Source: a virus
DNA: 36,696 nucleotides
Strand: one strand, 5' to 3'
IMG/VR virus record: IMGVR_UViG_3300046535_000692
Coordinates: 1 to 36,696 of that record
Shown: positions 6,536-12,047 of the stretch, piece after piece
Layout of the letters: every line of letters starts with the position of its first letter
Position numbering within the stretch: position 1 is the stretch's first letter
Notes under the pieces: model-generated
Database searches by the model: none
Told to the model about the DNA's origin: nothing
The model's input: the letters and a program-made list of their open reading frames with translations, nothing else
Translations under genes and position numbers: made by a program

Positions 6536-6541
6536 AGTCAA
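6536..6541 (-). promoter_or_regulatory. Possible -35 of leftward promoter
   Basis: TTGACT on the minus strand. Candidate -10 elements downstream are weak: TACCCT lies at 20 nt, and GCCTAC at 17 nt. Because the spacer and -10 would overlap the iron box, a weak -10 under repressor control is plausible. The true start site cannot be fixed from sequence. Confidence 0.35.
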
Positions 6542-6730
6542 CCGGCACATGATCATCATCACTGAGCGTGCGCATGCGGAGAGTGACAATGATCTTGGCC
6601 TCGGCTACGTAGAGTTACCTCGGAAGTTGATCTTGCTCCACGGCCCGGGTCCGTGAAATTTGTGTGGTTCCTGATGACTTTTCGAAACTCCCCAACACTT
6701 ATCGGTTCATATTCATCGAGAACTCACTGA

Positions 6731-6753
6731 ACGCACGTCACATGCAAGTGCGT
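6731..6753. promoter_or_regulatory. Inverted repeat upstream of rightward promoter
   Basis: ACGCAC (6731-6736) and GTGCGT (6748-6753) form a 6-bp dyad with an 11-bp spacer. It covers the -35 region of the promoter whose -10 is at 6775-6780, as an operator would. No protein candidate for it is encoded in the window. Confidence 0.35.
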
Positions 6754-6774
6754 CATTATCGAAAACGTGTCCGG

Positions 6775-6780
6775 TACAGT
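6775..6780 (+). promoter_or_regulatory. Leaderless -10 element for 6787 gene
   Basis: TACAGT is followed by exactly 6 nt and then ATG at 6787. No ribosome site precedes that ATG. With the usual 6-7 nt between -10 and start site, transcription would begin at or next to the A of ATG, giving a leaderless mRNA. The two HNH genes of this window have the same geometry. Confidence 0.5.
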
Positions 6781-6786
6781 TACCCG

Positions 6787-7017
6787 ATGACCACACCGAA
6801 GCCCGATGACCTCATGACCACGGAAATACGCCTGGCGGTCGTCCGCGCGCAGGTCCGCACCGAAATGCTGGAAGAACGCCTGGAAGCGGTCCGCACGGAT
6901 CACGAACAGCGCCTCCGCGAACTGGAACGCGCCCGCTTCCCGCTCAAGCACATCGGGGCGGCCTCCGCGCTGATCGGCGTGGTCATCGCCGGGATCGCCC
7001 TGTGGCAGCAGCACTGA
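6787..7017 (+). CDS. Coiled-coil protein with C-terminal membrane segment
   Basis: A 76-residue protein. Residues 12-52 are a charged Glu/Arg-rich heptad-like helix (coiled coil), and residues 54-74 form one hydrophobic membrane span ending in a short polar tail. Such a tail-anchored layout is common in small phage membrane proteins (holin-like, spanin-like or superinfection proteins), but none can be named. The ATG at 6787 is chosen because a -10 element lies 6 nt before it; upstream in-frame ATGs at 6664 and 6742 have neither ribosome site nor fitting promoter. Confidence 0.6.
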   Translation: MTTPKPDDLMTTEIRLAVVRAQVRTEMLEERLEAVRTDHEQRLRELERARFPLKHIGAASALIGVVIAGIALWQQH

Positions 7018-7033
7018 CGCATACTTCCGGTGT

Positions 7034-7078
7034 TAAGATCAACGCGAAGACCCCAGCGCCGCGCTAACGGCCTGGGGT
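7034..7078 (+). promoter_or_regulatory. Promoter -10 and hairpin leader of GIY-YIG gene
   Basis: TAAGAT (7034-7039) can serve as -10. Transcription would then begin just before GCGAAGACCCCAG, which pairs with CTGGGGT (ACCCCAG 7050-7056 with CTGGGGT 7072-7078, extended inward by GCC/GGC past a bulged C) around a GCGCTAAC loop. A ribosome site, GCAGGAG, follows at 7094. From memory, hairpins of the type GCGAAG-CCCC...CTAAC...GGGG recur in front of small genes in Streptomyces phages and mobile elements. No -35 is clear. Confidence 0.5.
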
Positions 7079-7106
7079 GTGGTCAGCACTAAGCAGGAGT
7101 GCCAAC

Positions 7107-7751
7107 ATGAGTTATCGTAAGCCGCTTGCCGTCCGCCCCGCAACCGAGCCACTGACGCCCACCATGCGTGCGCGATTTGAGGCAGCCAACGTGCCACTCG
7201 ATGTAAATGACCCAGCATACGAACAGATCGTGAAAACGGTGGTCGTTCTTCATGCCCGTACAGGTCAACTGACAGGAGAACTCCTTCGTGCGGCGACTGA
7301 AATCGGCCGCCTCAAGCAGCAAGCAGCGCAGATTCACGCAGAGTACGTTGATGCGCTAGCCACGGTCCACACAGCAGAGCAGCAGTTCCTGGTGGACGAG
7401 AAGCGAAGGAACGAACTGACTGACCGCGCCGAGGAAGAAGCGGAACACTCGGAAGCCGGTGTGCACTACGTCTACTATGCACGCCGTGGCTCACTGGTGA
7501 AAATCGGGACCAGCTCCGACATCTACCGCCGCATGGCAGAGATCCTTCCCGACGAAGTCATGGCTGTAGAGCCTGGCAGTTATGCGCTTGAGTCAAAGAT
7601 GCACCTACAGTTCCGTCACCTGCGCGCCTTGAGTCGTGGCCAGCGTGAATGGTTCCGTCTTGAACAGGAACTCCGCGACCATATTACGGGCGTCCGTGAT
7701 TTCCACGGGAACCCACCAGTAGGCCTTCCGACACTTCCACCAAGTCACTGA
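7107..7751 (+). CDS. GIY-YIG (T5orf172-like) domain protein
   Basis: A 214-residue protein. Residues 45-115 are helical and charged, a likely coiled coil. Residues 118-205 read as a T5orf172/MUG113-type GIY-YIG nuclease domain: a Tyr-Val-Tyr-Tyr strand (121-124), Lys-Ile-Gly-Thr-Ser (132-136) with Arg residues in the following helix, Leu-Glu-Ser-Lys-x-His with the probable metal-binding Glu162, and Glu-Trp-Phe near the end. Such proteins cut or nick DNA, or are remnants of homing nucleases. GCAGGAG supports the ATG at 7107. It is monocistronic, with its own leader. Confidence 0.75.
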   Translation: MSYRKPLAVRPATEPLTPTMRARFEAANVPLDVNDPAYEQIVKTVVVLHARTGQLTGELLRAATEIGRLKQQAAQIHAEYVDALATVHTAEQQFLVDEKRRNELTDRAEEEAEHSEAGVHYVYYARRGSLVKIGTSSDIYRRMAEILPDEVMAVEPGSYALESKMHLQFRHLRALSRGQREWFRLEQELRDHITGVRDFHGNPPVGLPTLPPSH

Positions 7752-7779
7752 CCGTCGCCATAACGAAAAGTCAAGAGAG

Positions 7780-7795
7780 TGTGACACAGCTCACA
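7780..7795. promoter_or_regulatory. CRP-like palindrome upstream of late promoter
   Basis: TGTGACACAGCTCACA is a perfect TGTGA-N6-TCACA dyad, the classical core recognised by CRP-family regulators, which streptomycetes also have. Its centre lies about 53 bp upstream of the expected start site of the promoter at 7829, a workable activator position. It could equally be the site of a phage-encoded regulator of the late operon. Confidence 0.45.
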
Positions 7796-7828
7796 CAGTA
7801 GAGATTTTTAAGAGATGTAATACCCATG

Positions 7829-7834
7829 TATACT
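7829..7834 (+). promoter_or_regulatory. Late operon promoter -10
   Basis: TATACT, preceded directly by TG, is the best -10 element in this gap and lies ahead of the terminase and structural genes. The expected start site is near 7841. The -35 region holds only TTTTTAA, so an activator may be needed; the palindrome at 7780-7795 is a candidate site. Confidence 0.55.
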
Positions 7835-7843
7835 GGCGACGTA

Positions 7844-7875
7844 GGCGCTCTCGTGATAGTGGAAAGAGCGCCTTT
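7844..7875 (+). terminator. Attenuator-like hairpin at start of late mRNA
   Basis: GGCGCTCT (7844-7851) pairs perfectly with AGAGCGCC (7865-7872), followed by TTT. The 8-bp stem would begin about 3 nt from the 5' end of the late transcript and precede the ribosome site of the first gene. The T-run is short, so either weak termination or 5'-end protection of the mRNA is possible. Confidence 0.5.
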
Positions 7876-7897
7876 CGTCCCGCCTGGGGAGGCGACC

Positions 7898-8548
7898 ATG
7901 TCCACCGAGTACACCCCCGTCTCGGATGTCGATGACGACGCCTCCCCGCACATCTCCCCCATGCTCCCCGACCCCATGGACGCCCTCTTCCCCTCCAAGC
8001 GCCCCCTCACCCCGGAGTACGTACCCTCCAAGGCGTCGGTGGACTGGGCACGGGATGCCGAAGCGGCACGCCTGGCGGCCACCGGCCACACCTACCCGCA
8101 GATATGCGTGAAGCTGGGGATCCTCAAGCGCGACGGCACCCCGGCGGTCGGCAAGGCCGTCGAGATGGTGCGCCGCGCCCTGGGAGCCCAGTACCGGTTC
8201 ACCTCGGACGAGATGCGGCACTCCCAGCTCCAGAGCCTGGACGAGCAGGAGTCCTTGCTGTGGCGGGAGCTGGAGGACAAGCAGATCCTGGTGCAGCAGG
8301 GGCGCGTCATCCACGACGACGACGGGTTGGCGATGGAGGACAAGCGCCTGGCGCTGGAGATCCACGACCGGATCCTGAAGGTCAAGGAACGCCGCGCCAA
8401 GCTGATGGGCCTGGACGCCACCACCCGGATTTCTGTGGAGGCCGACCAGATCGGCAGCGAGATCATCGGCCTGATCTCCATGATCAGCGAAGATCCCCCT
8501 GTCAAGCCCTCGACTCCGCAACTCCCGCCGGGTGAGAATGAGGAATGA
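7898..8548 (+). CDS. terS: Terminase small subunit (probable)
   Basis: A 216-residue protein, the first gene of the late operon. After a disordered acidic start, residues 45-100 read as a DNA-binding helical domain with a helix-turn-helix (Ala-Ala-Arg-Leu-Ala-Ala-Thr-Gly, then Gly-Lys-Ala-Val-Glu-Met-Val). Residues 110-180 are long charged helices that in this family drive ring formation. A Lys-Leu-Met-Gly-Leu-Asp motif near 168 is typical of actinophage small terminases. It would recognise the packaging site and load the large subunit encoded at 10066. GGGGAGG precedes ATG 7898. An alternative is another HTH DNA-binding protein. Confidence 0.65.
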   Translation: MSTEYTPVSDVDDDASPHISPMLPDPMDALFPSKRPLTPEYVPSKASVDWARDAEAARLAATGHTYPQICVKLGILKRDGTPAVGKAVEMVRRALGAQYRFTSDEMRHSQLQSLDEQESLLWRELEDKQILVQQGRVIHDDDGLAMEDKRLALEIHDRILKVKERRAKLMGLDATTRISVEADQIGSEIIGLISMISEDPPVKPSTPQLPPGENEE

Positions 8549-8742
8549 CTTCTCCCCTTCCCACTGAACCCGACTGCTGTGGCTCGCAGCCTCCTGAGTT
8601 CATGACGGACTCCGAAGGCGGCCAGTGGCGCAGCGGCGACTGCTGGTGCACCCTCCCCGCCGACCACGAAGGCCTGTGCCGGTGCGAACTGTGTGCACAG
8701 CGGCACGGCGCACCCGGCTGGTATGCGGAGGTCCCCTCATGA
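8545..8742 (+). CDS. Small Cys-rich protein, probable zinc binder
   Basis: A 65-residue protein whose start overlaps the preceding stop (ATGA). Cysteines at 11, 12, 33, 35, 45, 47 and 50 and His41 and His54 give a Cys-x-Cys...His-x3-Cys-x-Cys-x2-Cys pattern, suited to one zinc site. No known name. The overlaps on both sides indicate strict co-translation with the terminase subunit and the next two Cys-rich proteins. Confidence 0.6.
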   Translation: MTSPLPTEPDCCGSQPPEFMTDSEGGQWRSGDCWCTLPADHEGLCRCELCAQRHGAPGWYAEVPS

Positions 8743-9020
8743 CCGAGTGCATCCCGGGCTCCACGGACGAGCAGCTCCCCGCACACATCCTTTCCCTGCT
8801 GACTCCGTACTCGCCGACGTATCGGTCCACGGCGTGCGAGGCGGCCGGTCAGCTGGCACAGCTCATCGCGGATCTGAACTTCGAGGGCAACCACGGAATG
8901 GTGAGTCCTGATCTTTTCGAACAGATCGGCCAGTGGCGCAGGACGATGCACCAGCGCTGCCGTCTGACGAACAAGTTCACCGGAATCGCCTGCACCTGCA
9001 CCTGCCACGAGACGTCATGA
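8739..9020 (+). CDS. Small helical protein with Cys-rich C-terminus
   Basis: A 93-residue protein. Residues 10-75 are helical, and the end carries Cys-Thr-Cys-Thr-Cys-His (85-90), with Cys74 nearby, as a likely metal site. GGAGG at 8727-8731 and an ATGA overlap set the start at 8739. Unrecognised; the second member of the run of three small Cys-rich genes. Confidence 0.6.
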   Translation: MTECIPGSTDEQLPAHILSLLTPYSPTYRSTACEAAGQLAQLIADLNFEGNHGMVSPDLFEQIGQWRRTMHQRCRLTNKFTGIACTCTCHETS

Positions 9021-9223
9021 CGCGCCCTCCTGGCCACGGAGTCTGGCGTCATTCCCCACTGGTCTCCTTCCTCTCCGCCGGTCGCTCCTGGCACACCGGG
9101 TGCACCCCTGGCGGAAAGCAGAGTGAGATATGGAAGGACACCTGCGGCTGCCGTTACTGTCTGGGCTGCCACACGGTCCAGACCGGCGAGAACTGCGGGC
9201 CCGACTTCGGGGAGGATGCCTAG
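9017..9223 (+). CDS. Small Cys-rich protein
   Basis: A 68-residue protein starting in an ATGA overlap. Cysteines at 29, 43, 45, 48, 51 and 60 include a Cys-Gly-Cys-x2-Cys-x2-Cys-His cluster, strongly suggesting zinc binding. No family is recognised. It is the last gene before the internal terminator at 9284, apart from a 15-codon reading frame. Confidence 0.6.
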   Translation: MTRPPGHGVWRHSPLVSFLSAGRSWHTGCTPGGKQSEIWKDTCGCRYCLGCHTVQTGENCGPDFGEDA

Positions 9224-9224
9224 C

Positions 9225-9272
9225 ATGGACGACACCGACGACATCTTCGATGACGGGCCCGACTGCGAGTAA
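9225..9272 (+). CDS. Possible 15-residue acidic peptide
   Basis: ATG at 9225, one base after the preceding stop, opens a 15-codon frame (seven Asp and one Glu, one Cys) ending with TAA 12 bp before the terminator stem at 9284. It has no ribosome site of its own but could be reached by re-initiation. It may be a real micropeptide, a leader linked to the terminator, or chance. Confidence 0.25.
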   Translation: MDDTDDIFDDGPDCE

Positions 9273-9283
9273 CCCCTATTCCC

Positions 9284-9319
9284 GAAAGACCGCCTGGGCT
9301 CCGGGCGGTCTTTCTTCTT
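9284..9319 (+). terminator. Strong intrinsic terminator inside late operon
   Basis: GAAAGACCGCC (9284-9294) and GGCGGTCTTTC (9304-9314) form a perfect 11-bp stem with a 9-nt loop, followed by TTCTT. This is the best Rho-independent terminator on the plus strand, yet it lies between the small terminase cluster and the remaining late genes, with no obvious new promoter before 9339. Read-through or antitermination seems needed. Confidence 0.75.
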
Positions 9320-9338
9320 GCCCGACGTCTGGGGAGAC

Positions 9339-9515
9339 ATGGCAAACCGAACATTCACCGTGACATACGTGGCAGCCGGAGTGGAGACTCCCCAGGAAGT
9401 CATCGCACAGGATTATCGTCACGAGACCCTCTTCACGGTCTTCACCGACGACGAAGAGGCGGACGTGTTCTCCGTGCGTAACGACCTCCTCCTCACCGTG
9501 AGTGAAGAACTCTGA
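9339..9515 (+). CDS. Small hypothetical protein before Acb2-like gene
   Basis: A 58-residue acidic protein with alternating hydrophobic residues, which predicts a small beta domain. GGGGAG at 9331 sets ATG 9339. Its TGA shares a base with the next ATG (TGATG), so it is translationally coupled to the Acb2-like gene. No family recognised. Confidence 0.6.
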   Translation: MANRTFTVTYVAAGVETPQEVIAQDYRHETLFTVFTDDEEADVFSVRNDLLLTVSEEL

Positions 9516-9775
9516 TGGCCGACAACCCGATTCTCGTACATTTCGTCTACGACCACCTGCCGCCGCACCTGCGTGAGGTCTCCAAGCCGATCTGCATCCT
9601 GGCGAAGAAGTACGCTGCCGAACTCCCGGCGAGCGCCGAACTTTCTACCGGCCTGCGCAAGCTGCTGGAGGCCAAGGACGCTCTGGTCCGCGCGGCGGTC
9701 GAGAAGGCTGCCGCCGACCCGAAGATGAACGTCCCCGCCGCGAAGCACTGGGGCGGAGCATCTCAGTATGAGTGA
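9515..9775 (+). CDS. Acb2/Tad1-hairpin-like protein, candidate anti-CBASS
   Basis: An 86-residue protein. Residues 5-65 match my memory of the Acb2/Tad1 hairpin family: a Phe-x-Tyr-x2-Leu-Pro-Pro-His-Leu start, a helix with Leu-Ala, a Leu-Pro turn with Glu, then Leu-Arg-Lys-Leu-Leu-Glu-Ala-Lys-Asp-Ala-x-Val-Arg. Known Acb2 proteins form oligomers that soak up the cyclic nucleotides made by CBASS, and Tad1 does so for Thoeris signals, so the host cell does not commit suicide. Here that role is inference from the motif. It overlaps the genes on both sides, so expression is late with packaging genes. The C-terminal 20 residues are flexible. Confidence 0.6.
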   Translation: MADNPILVHFVYDHLPPHLREVSKPICILAKKYAAELPASAELSTGLRKLLEAKDALVRAAVEKAAADPKMNVPAAKHWGGASQYE

Positions 9776-10040
9776 CGAGAACGGCACCTACCGGGAACGG
9801 GCACACCTGGTGGCGCTGCTGACGCGGATGTACCCGTCGCATATCGGCTACACGGATCCCGGAGAGCCGGACTACGCTGTCGTGCTCATCGAGACCCCTG
9901 CCGGTCAGCTCTCCTGGCATATCGCATCTGCGGATATGGATCTGTTCCGGCATGTCCCGCCGACGGACGATTCCTGGCAACCGTGGGACGGCCACACCAC
10001 CGAAGAGAAGTATCAGCGCGTAGAGAAGCTCTGCCGCTGA
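9768..10040 (+). CDS. Conserved actinophage WDGHTTEEKY protein
   Basis: A 90-residue protein, overlapping the preceding gene by 8 nt. The C-terminus carries Trp-Asp-Gly-His-Thr-Thr-Glu-Glu-Lys-Tyr, a signature I recall from many Streptomyces phage and prophage hypothetical proteins. It follows a Gln-Leu-Ser-Trp-His-Ile segment and an Asp-Leu-Phe-x-His-Val-Pro segment. Conserved His/Asp/Glu suggest a possible catalytic or metal site, but the function is not known. Being coupled to the Acb2-like gene, it may belong to the same counter-defence module. Confidence 0.65.
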   Translation: MSDENGTYRERAHLVALLTRMYPSHIGYTDPGEPDYAVVLIETPAGQLSWHIASADMDLFRHVPPTDDSWQPWDGHTTEEKYQRVEKLCR

Positions 10041-10065
10041 GGACGACTGACCTGGGGAGGCCAGC

Positions 10066-11604
10066 GTGAGCAACGAGCTGGCCGAATACGGTCTGGATCC
10101 CGAGCAGCTGGATATCGAGCAGCTGAAGAGTCTGGTCGAGCGCCTCACCCGGATGGGTGACACCAAGCGCCTGAAGGAAGTGCTGGAAAAGACCAAAGAG
10201 GCTGTGGACAACCGGCAGGCCATGGGCCGCCAGGCACGCTGGGCTTCGGATCCGGCCGCATGGGTCAGGGAACGCCTGAATCAGGAAATCTGGTCCAAGC
10301 AGCTCGAAATCATGGAGTCCGTCCGTGATCACCGCCGGACCGCCGTTCGCTCCGGCCACGGCGTCGGTAAGTCATGGACAGCGGCTCTGACAGCGGCATG
10401 GTGGATCGACGCACACCCCCCTGGCACAGCTTTTGTCACGTCCACCGCCCCCACCTCGGCCCAGATTCGTGCGATCCTCTGGCGGTACATCAACCGCATG
10501 CATAAGGCGGGCAACCTGCCTGGGCGCACCAATCAGACCGAGTGGTTCATCGGCGACGAGATGGTGGGGTTCGGCCGAAAGCCAGCCGACCAGAACGAAT
10601 CCGGTCTCCAGGGTGTTCACGCTCAGTACATGCTCGTACTGTACGACGAGGCGTGCGGAATCGAAGAGCAGATATGGACAGCCGGTGACGCTCTCGCCAC
10701 CGGACCCGACTGCCGACAGCTGGCCATCGGAAACCCCGACAACTCGGCCAGCAAGTTTTTCGCCGTATCCAAGCCGGGATCCGGATGGCACTCCATCAGG
10801 ATTGCCGCGTTCGATTCCCCGAACTTCACCGGGGAGGAAGTCTCCCCTGCGGTAGCCGCTTCGCTGGTCTCTCCCGTATGGGTGGACGAGAAGAAAGCGG
10901 AGTGGGGCGAGGACAACCCGCTCTACCGCAGCAAGGTGCTGGGGGAGTTCTCCGAAGATTCCGTCGATACCGTGGTGCGCGCTTCCGATGTGGCGGCCTG
11001 CCGGGTGGACTCGGAAATCCTGCGCAGTCCGGCTGAACTTTCCCCCGTGGAACTCGGAGTGGACGTCGGCGGCGGTCAGGACGAGACCGTCATCCGGGAA
11101 CGGCGCGGAATGCTGGTCGGCCGGGAGTGGAAACTGCGCTCCGACCGTCCGGAGAAGATCGCCCCGCTGATCCTGAGGGCTATCCGGGAAACCGGCGCGA
11201 CCGCCGTGAAGGTGGACTCCATCGGCGTCGGCTTCGGCGTCATCGGCGAACTGCGCAACTCCGCCTCCCGGCGTGAGCACAACGCGCAGGTCATCGGAAT
11301 CAACGTCTCGAACACCCCGCTGGACAAGAAGAAGTTCGTGAATCTGCGTGCCGAGATGTGGTGGAACATCGGGCGCGAGATGTCTTCTTCCGGCGCCTGG
11401 GATCTGTCAAAGATGGAAAATGCAGACGACACCTGCGCACAGCTGCTGATGCCCCGCTGGGACCTGGACTCCAAAGGCCGCATCCGGGTAGAGCTGAAGG
11501 ACGACATCAGGAAGCGGCTGGGCGGAAAATCTCCCGACTCTGCCGATTCGTTGCTCTTGGCCTACGCCAGCGGCCTCCGTCCGAGGATAAGGATTCTCCG
11601 ATGA
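10066..11604 (+). CDS. terL: Terminase large subunit
   Basis: A 512-residue packaging motor. The ATPase domain has a Walker A, Ser-Gly-His-Gly-Val-Gly-Lys-Ser (about 95-103), and a Walker B, Leu-Val-Leu-Tyr-Asp-Glu with Asp194-Glu195. The RNase-H-like nuclease has the expected acidic residues: Asp333 in Gly-Val-Asp-Val-Gly-Gly-Gly, Asp384 in Val-Asp-Ser-Ile-Gly and Asp491/494 in Pro-Asp-Ser-Ala-Asp-Ser-Leu. Length is normal for the family. It translocates DNA into the prohead and cuts concatemers. GTG start at 10066 with GGGGAGG 6 nt upstream. Confidence 0.95.
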   Translation: MSNELAEYGLDPEQLDIEQLKSLVERLTRMGDTKRLKEVLEKTKEAVDNRQAMGRQARWASDPAAWVRERLNQEIWSKQLEIMESVRDHRRTAVRSGHGVGKSWTAALTAAWWIDAHPPGTAFVTSTAPTSAQIRAILWRYINRMHKAGNLPGRTNQTEWFIGDEMVGFGRKPADQNESGLQGVHAQYMLVLYDEACGIEEQIWTAGDALATGPDCRQLAIGNPDNSASKFFAVSKPGSGWHSIRIAAFDSPNFTGEEVSPAVAASLVSPVWVDEKKAEWGEDNPLYRSKVLGEFSEDSVDTVVRASDVAACRVDSEILRSPAELSPVELGVDVGGGQDETVIRERRGMLVGREWKLRSDRPEKIAPLILRAIRETGATAVKVDSIGVGFGVIGELRNSASRREHNAQVIGINVSNTPLDKKKFVNLRAEMWWNIGREMSSSGAWDLSKMENADDTCAQLLMPRWDLDSKGRIRVELKDDIRKRLGGKSPDSADSLLLAYASGLRPRIRILR

Positions 11605-11801
11605 TCTTCGACCACGGCATCCGCGTTTTCGACGGCGCTACCCGGGCTCGCTTCAAGGCCATCATGGACGGCAACCCGAACTGCGCGGTCTGCCCTTCCA
11701 AGAAGGCCGTCGGGATGTGGATGAACCCCCGGACGCAGCACATCATTCCCATGTGCCAGGACCACCTGACCCAGTATTACGAGGACGAGGAAGCCACGTG
11801 A
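11601..11801 (+). CDS. Small zinc-site protein between terminase and portal
   Basis: A 66-residue protein starting in the ATGA overlap with the terminase stop. Cys28-x2-Cys31 and Cys52-x2-His55 make a single CCCH zinc knuckle, similar in layout to a treble clef, with an acidic tail. No HNH catalytic residues are apparent. Function unknown; it is co-translated with the terminase and the next membrane protein. Confidence 0.65.
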   Translation: MIFDHGIRVFDGATRARFKAIMDGNPNCAVCPSKKAVGMWMNPRTQHIIPMCQDHLTQYYEDEEAT

Positions 11802-12025
11802 GCCCCAAGACATTTATCGGGCGCATCAACTGGTCCTCTCTCGGACCGAATGCCGCCTCTGGGCTACTGGGGCTGGCCGCTGTCGCGCTGATCTCCCTGG
11901 GCATCGGAATGATTTTCCTCCCGGCGGGGGTGATCGCCGCTGGTGTCGGCTGTATCGCATTGCAGTGGCTGTTTTTCGGGGGGTCTGGCGAATCTTCCCC
12001 ACCTGACGACAATCGACGGCGATAA
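11798..12025 (+). CDS. Small membrane protein, two spans
   Basis: A 75-residue protein with a GTGA overlap at its start. Two hydrophobic segments, about 20-38 and 41-60, are separated by a tight Leu-Pro-Ala-Gly turn, and a polar Ser/Pro/Asp/Arg tail follows. It would form a membrane hairpin. Its place just before the portal gene gives no clear clue; a holin-like role is possible only by topology. Confidence 0.6.
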   Translation: MSPKTFIGRINWSSLGPNAASGLLGLAAVALISLGIGMIFLPAGVIAAGVGCIALQWLFFGGSGESSPPDDNRRR

Positions 12026-12047
12026 CAGAATCTGAGAGGGAGGCCTC

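Larger units (their letters stand above)
6332..6786. other. Divergent control region
   Basis: About 450 bp between the leftward and rightward transcription units, without a supportable gene. It holds a TAGT hairpin repeat (6366-6377), the 14-mer TGATCATGTGTCCG (6485-6498, also at 5778-5791), an iron-box-like operator (6508-6526), a TTGACT element on the minus strand (6541-6536), an inverted repeat (6731-6753) and a rightward leaderless promoter (6775). It becomes AT-richer toward its right end. Confidence 0.6.

Noticed and set aside
6664-6786. N-terminal extension of the 6787 gene from ATG 6664
   Set aside because: No ribosome site, AT-rich promoter-like DNA, and residues unlike the rest; the promoter spacing favours 6787.
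11601-11801. HNH endonuclease reading of the small CCCH protein
   Set aside because: It has one zinc knuckle but no His-Asn-His core and is far too short.
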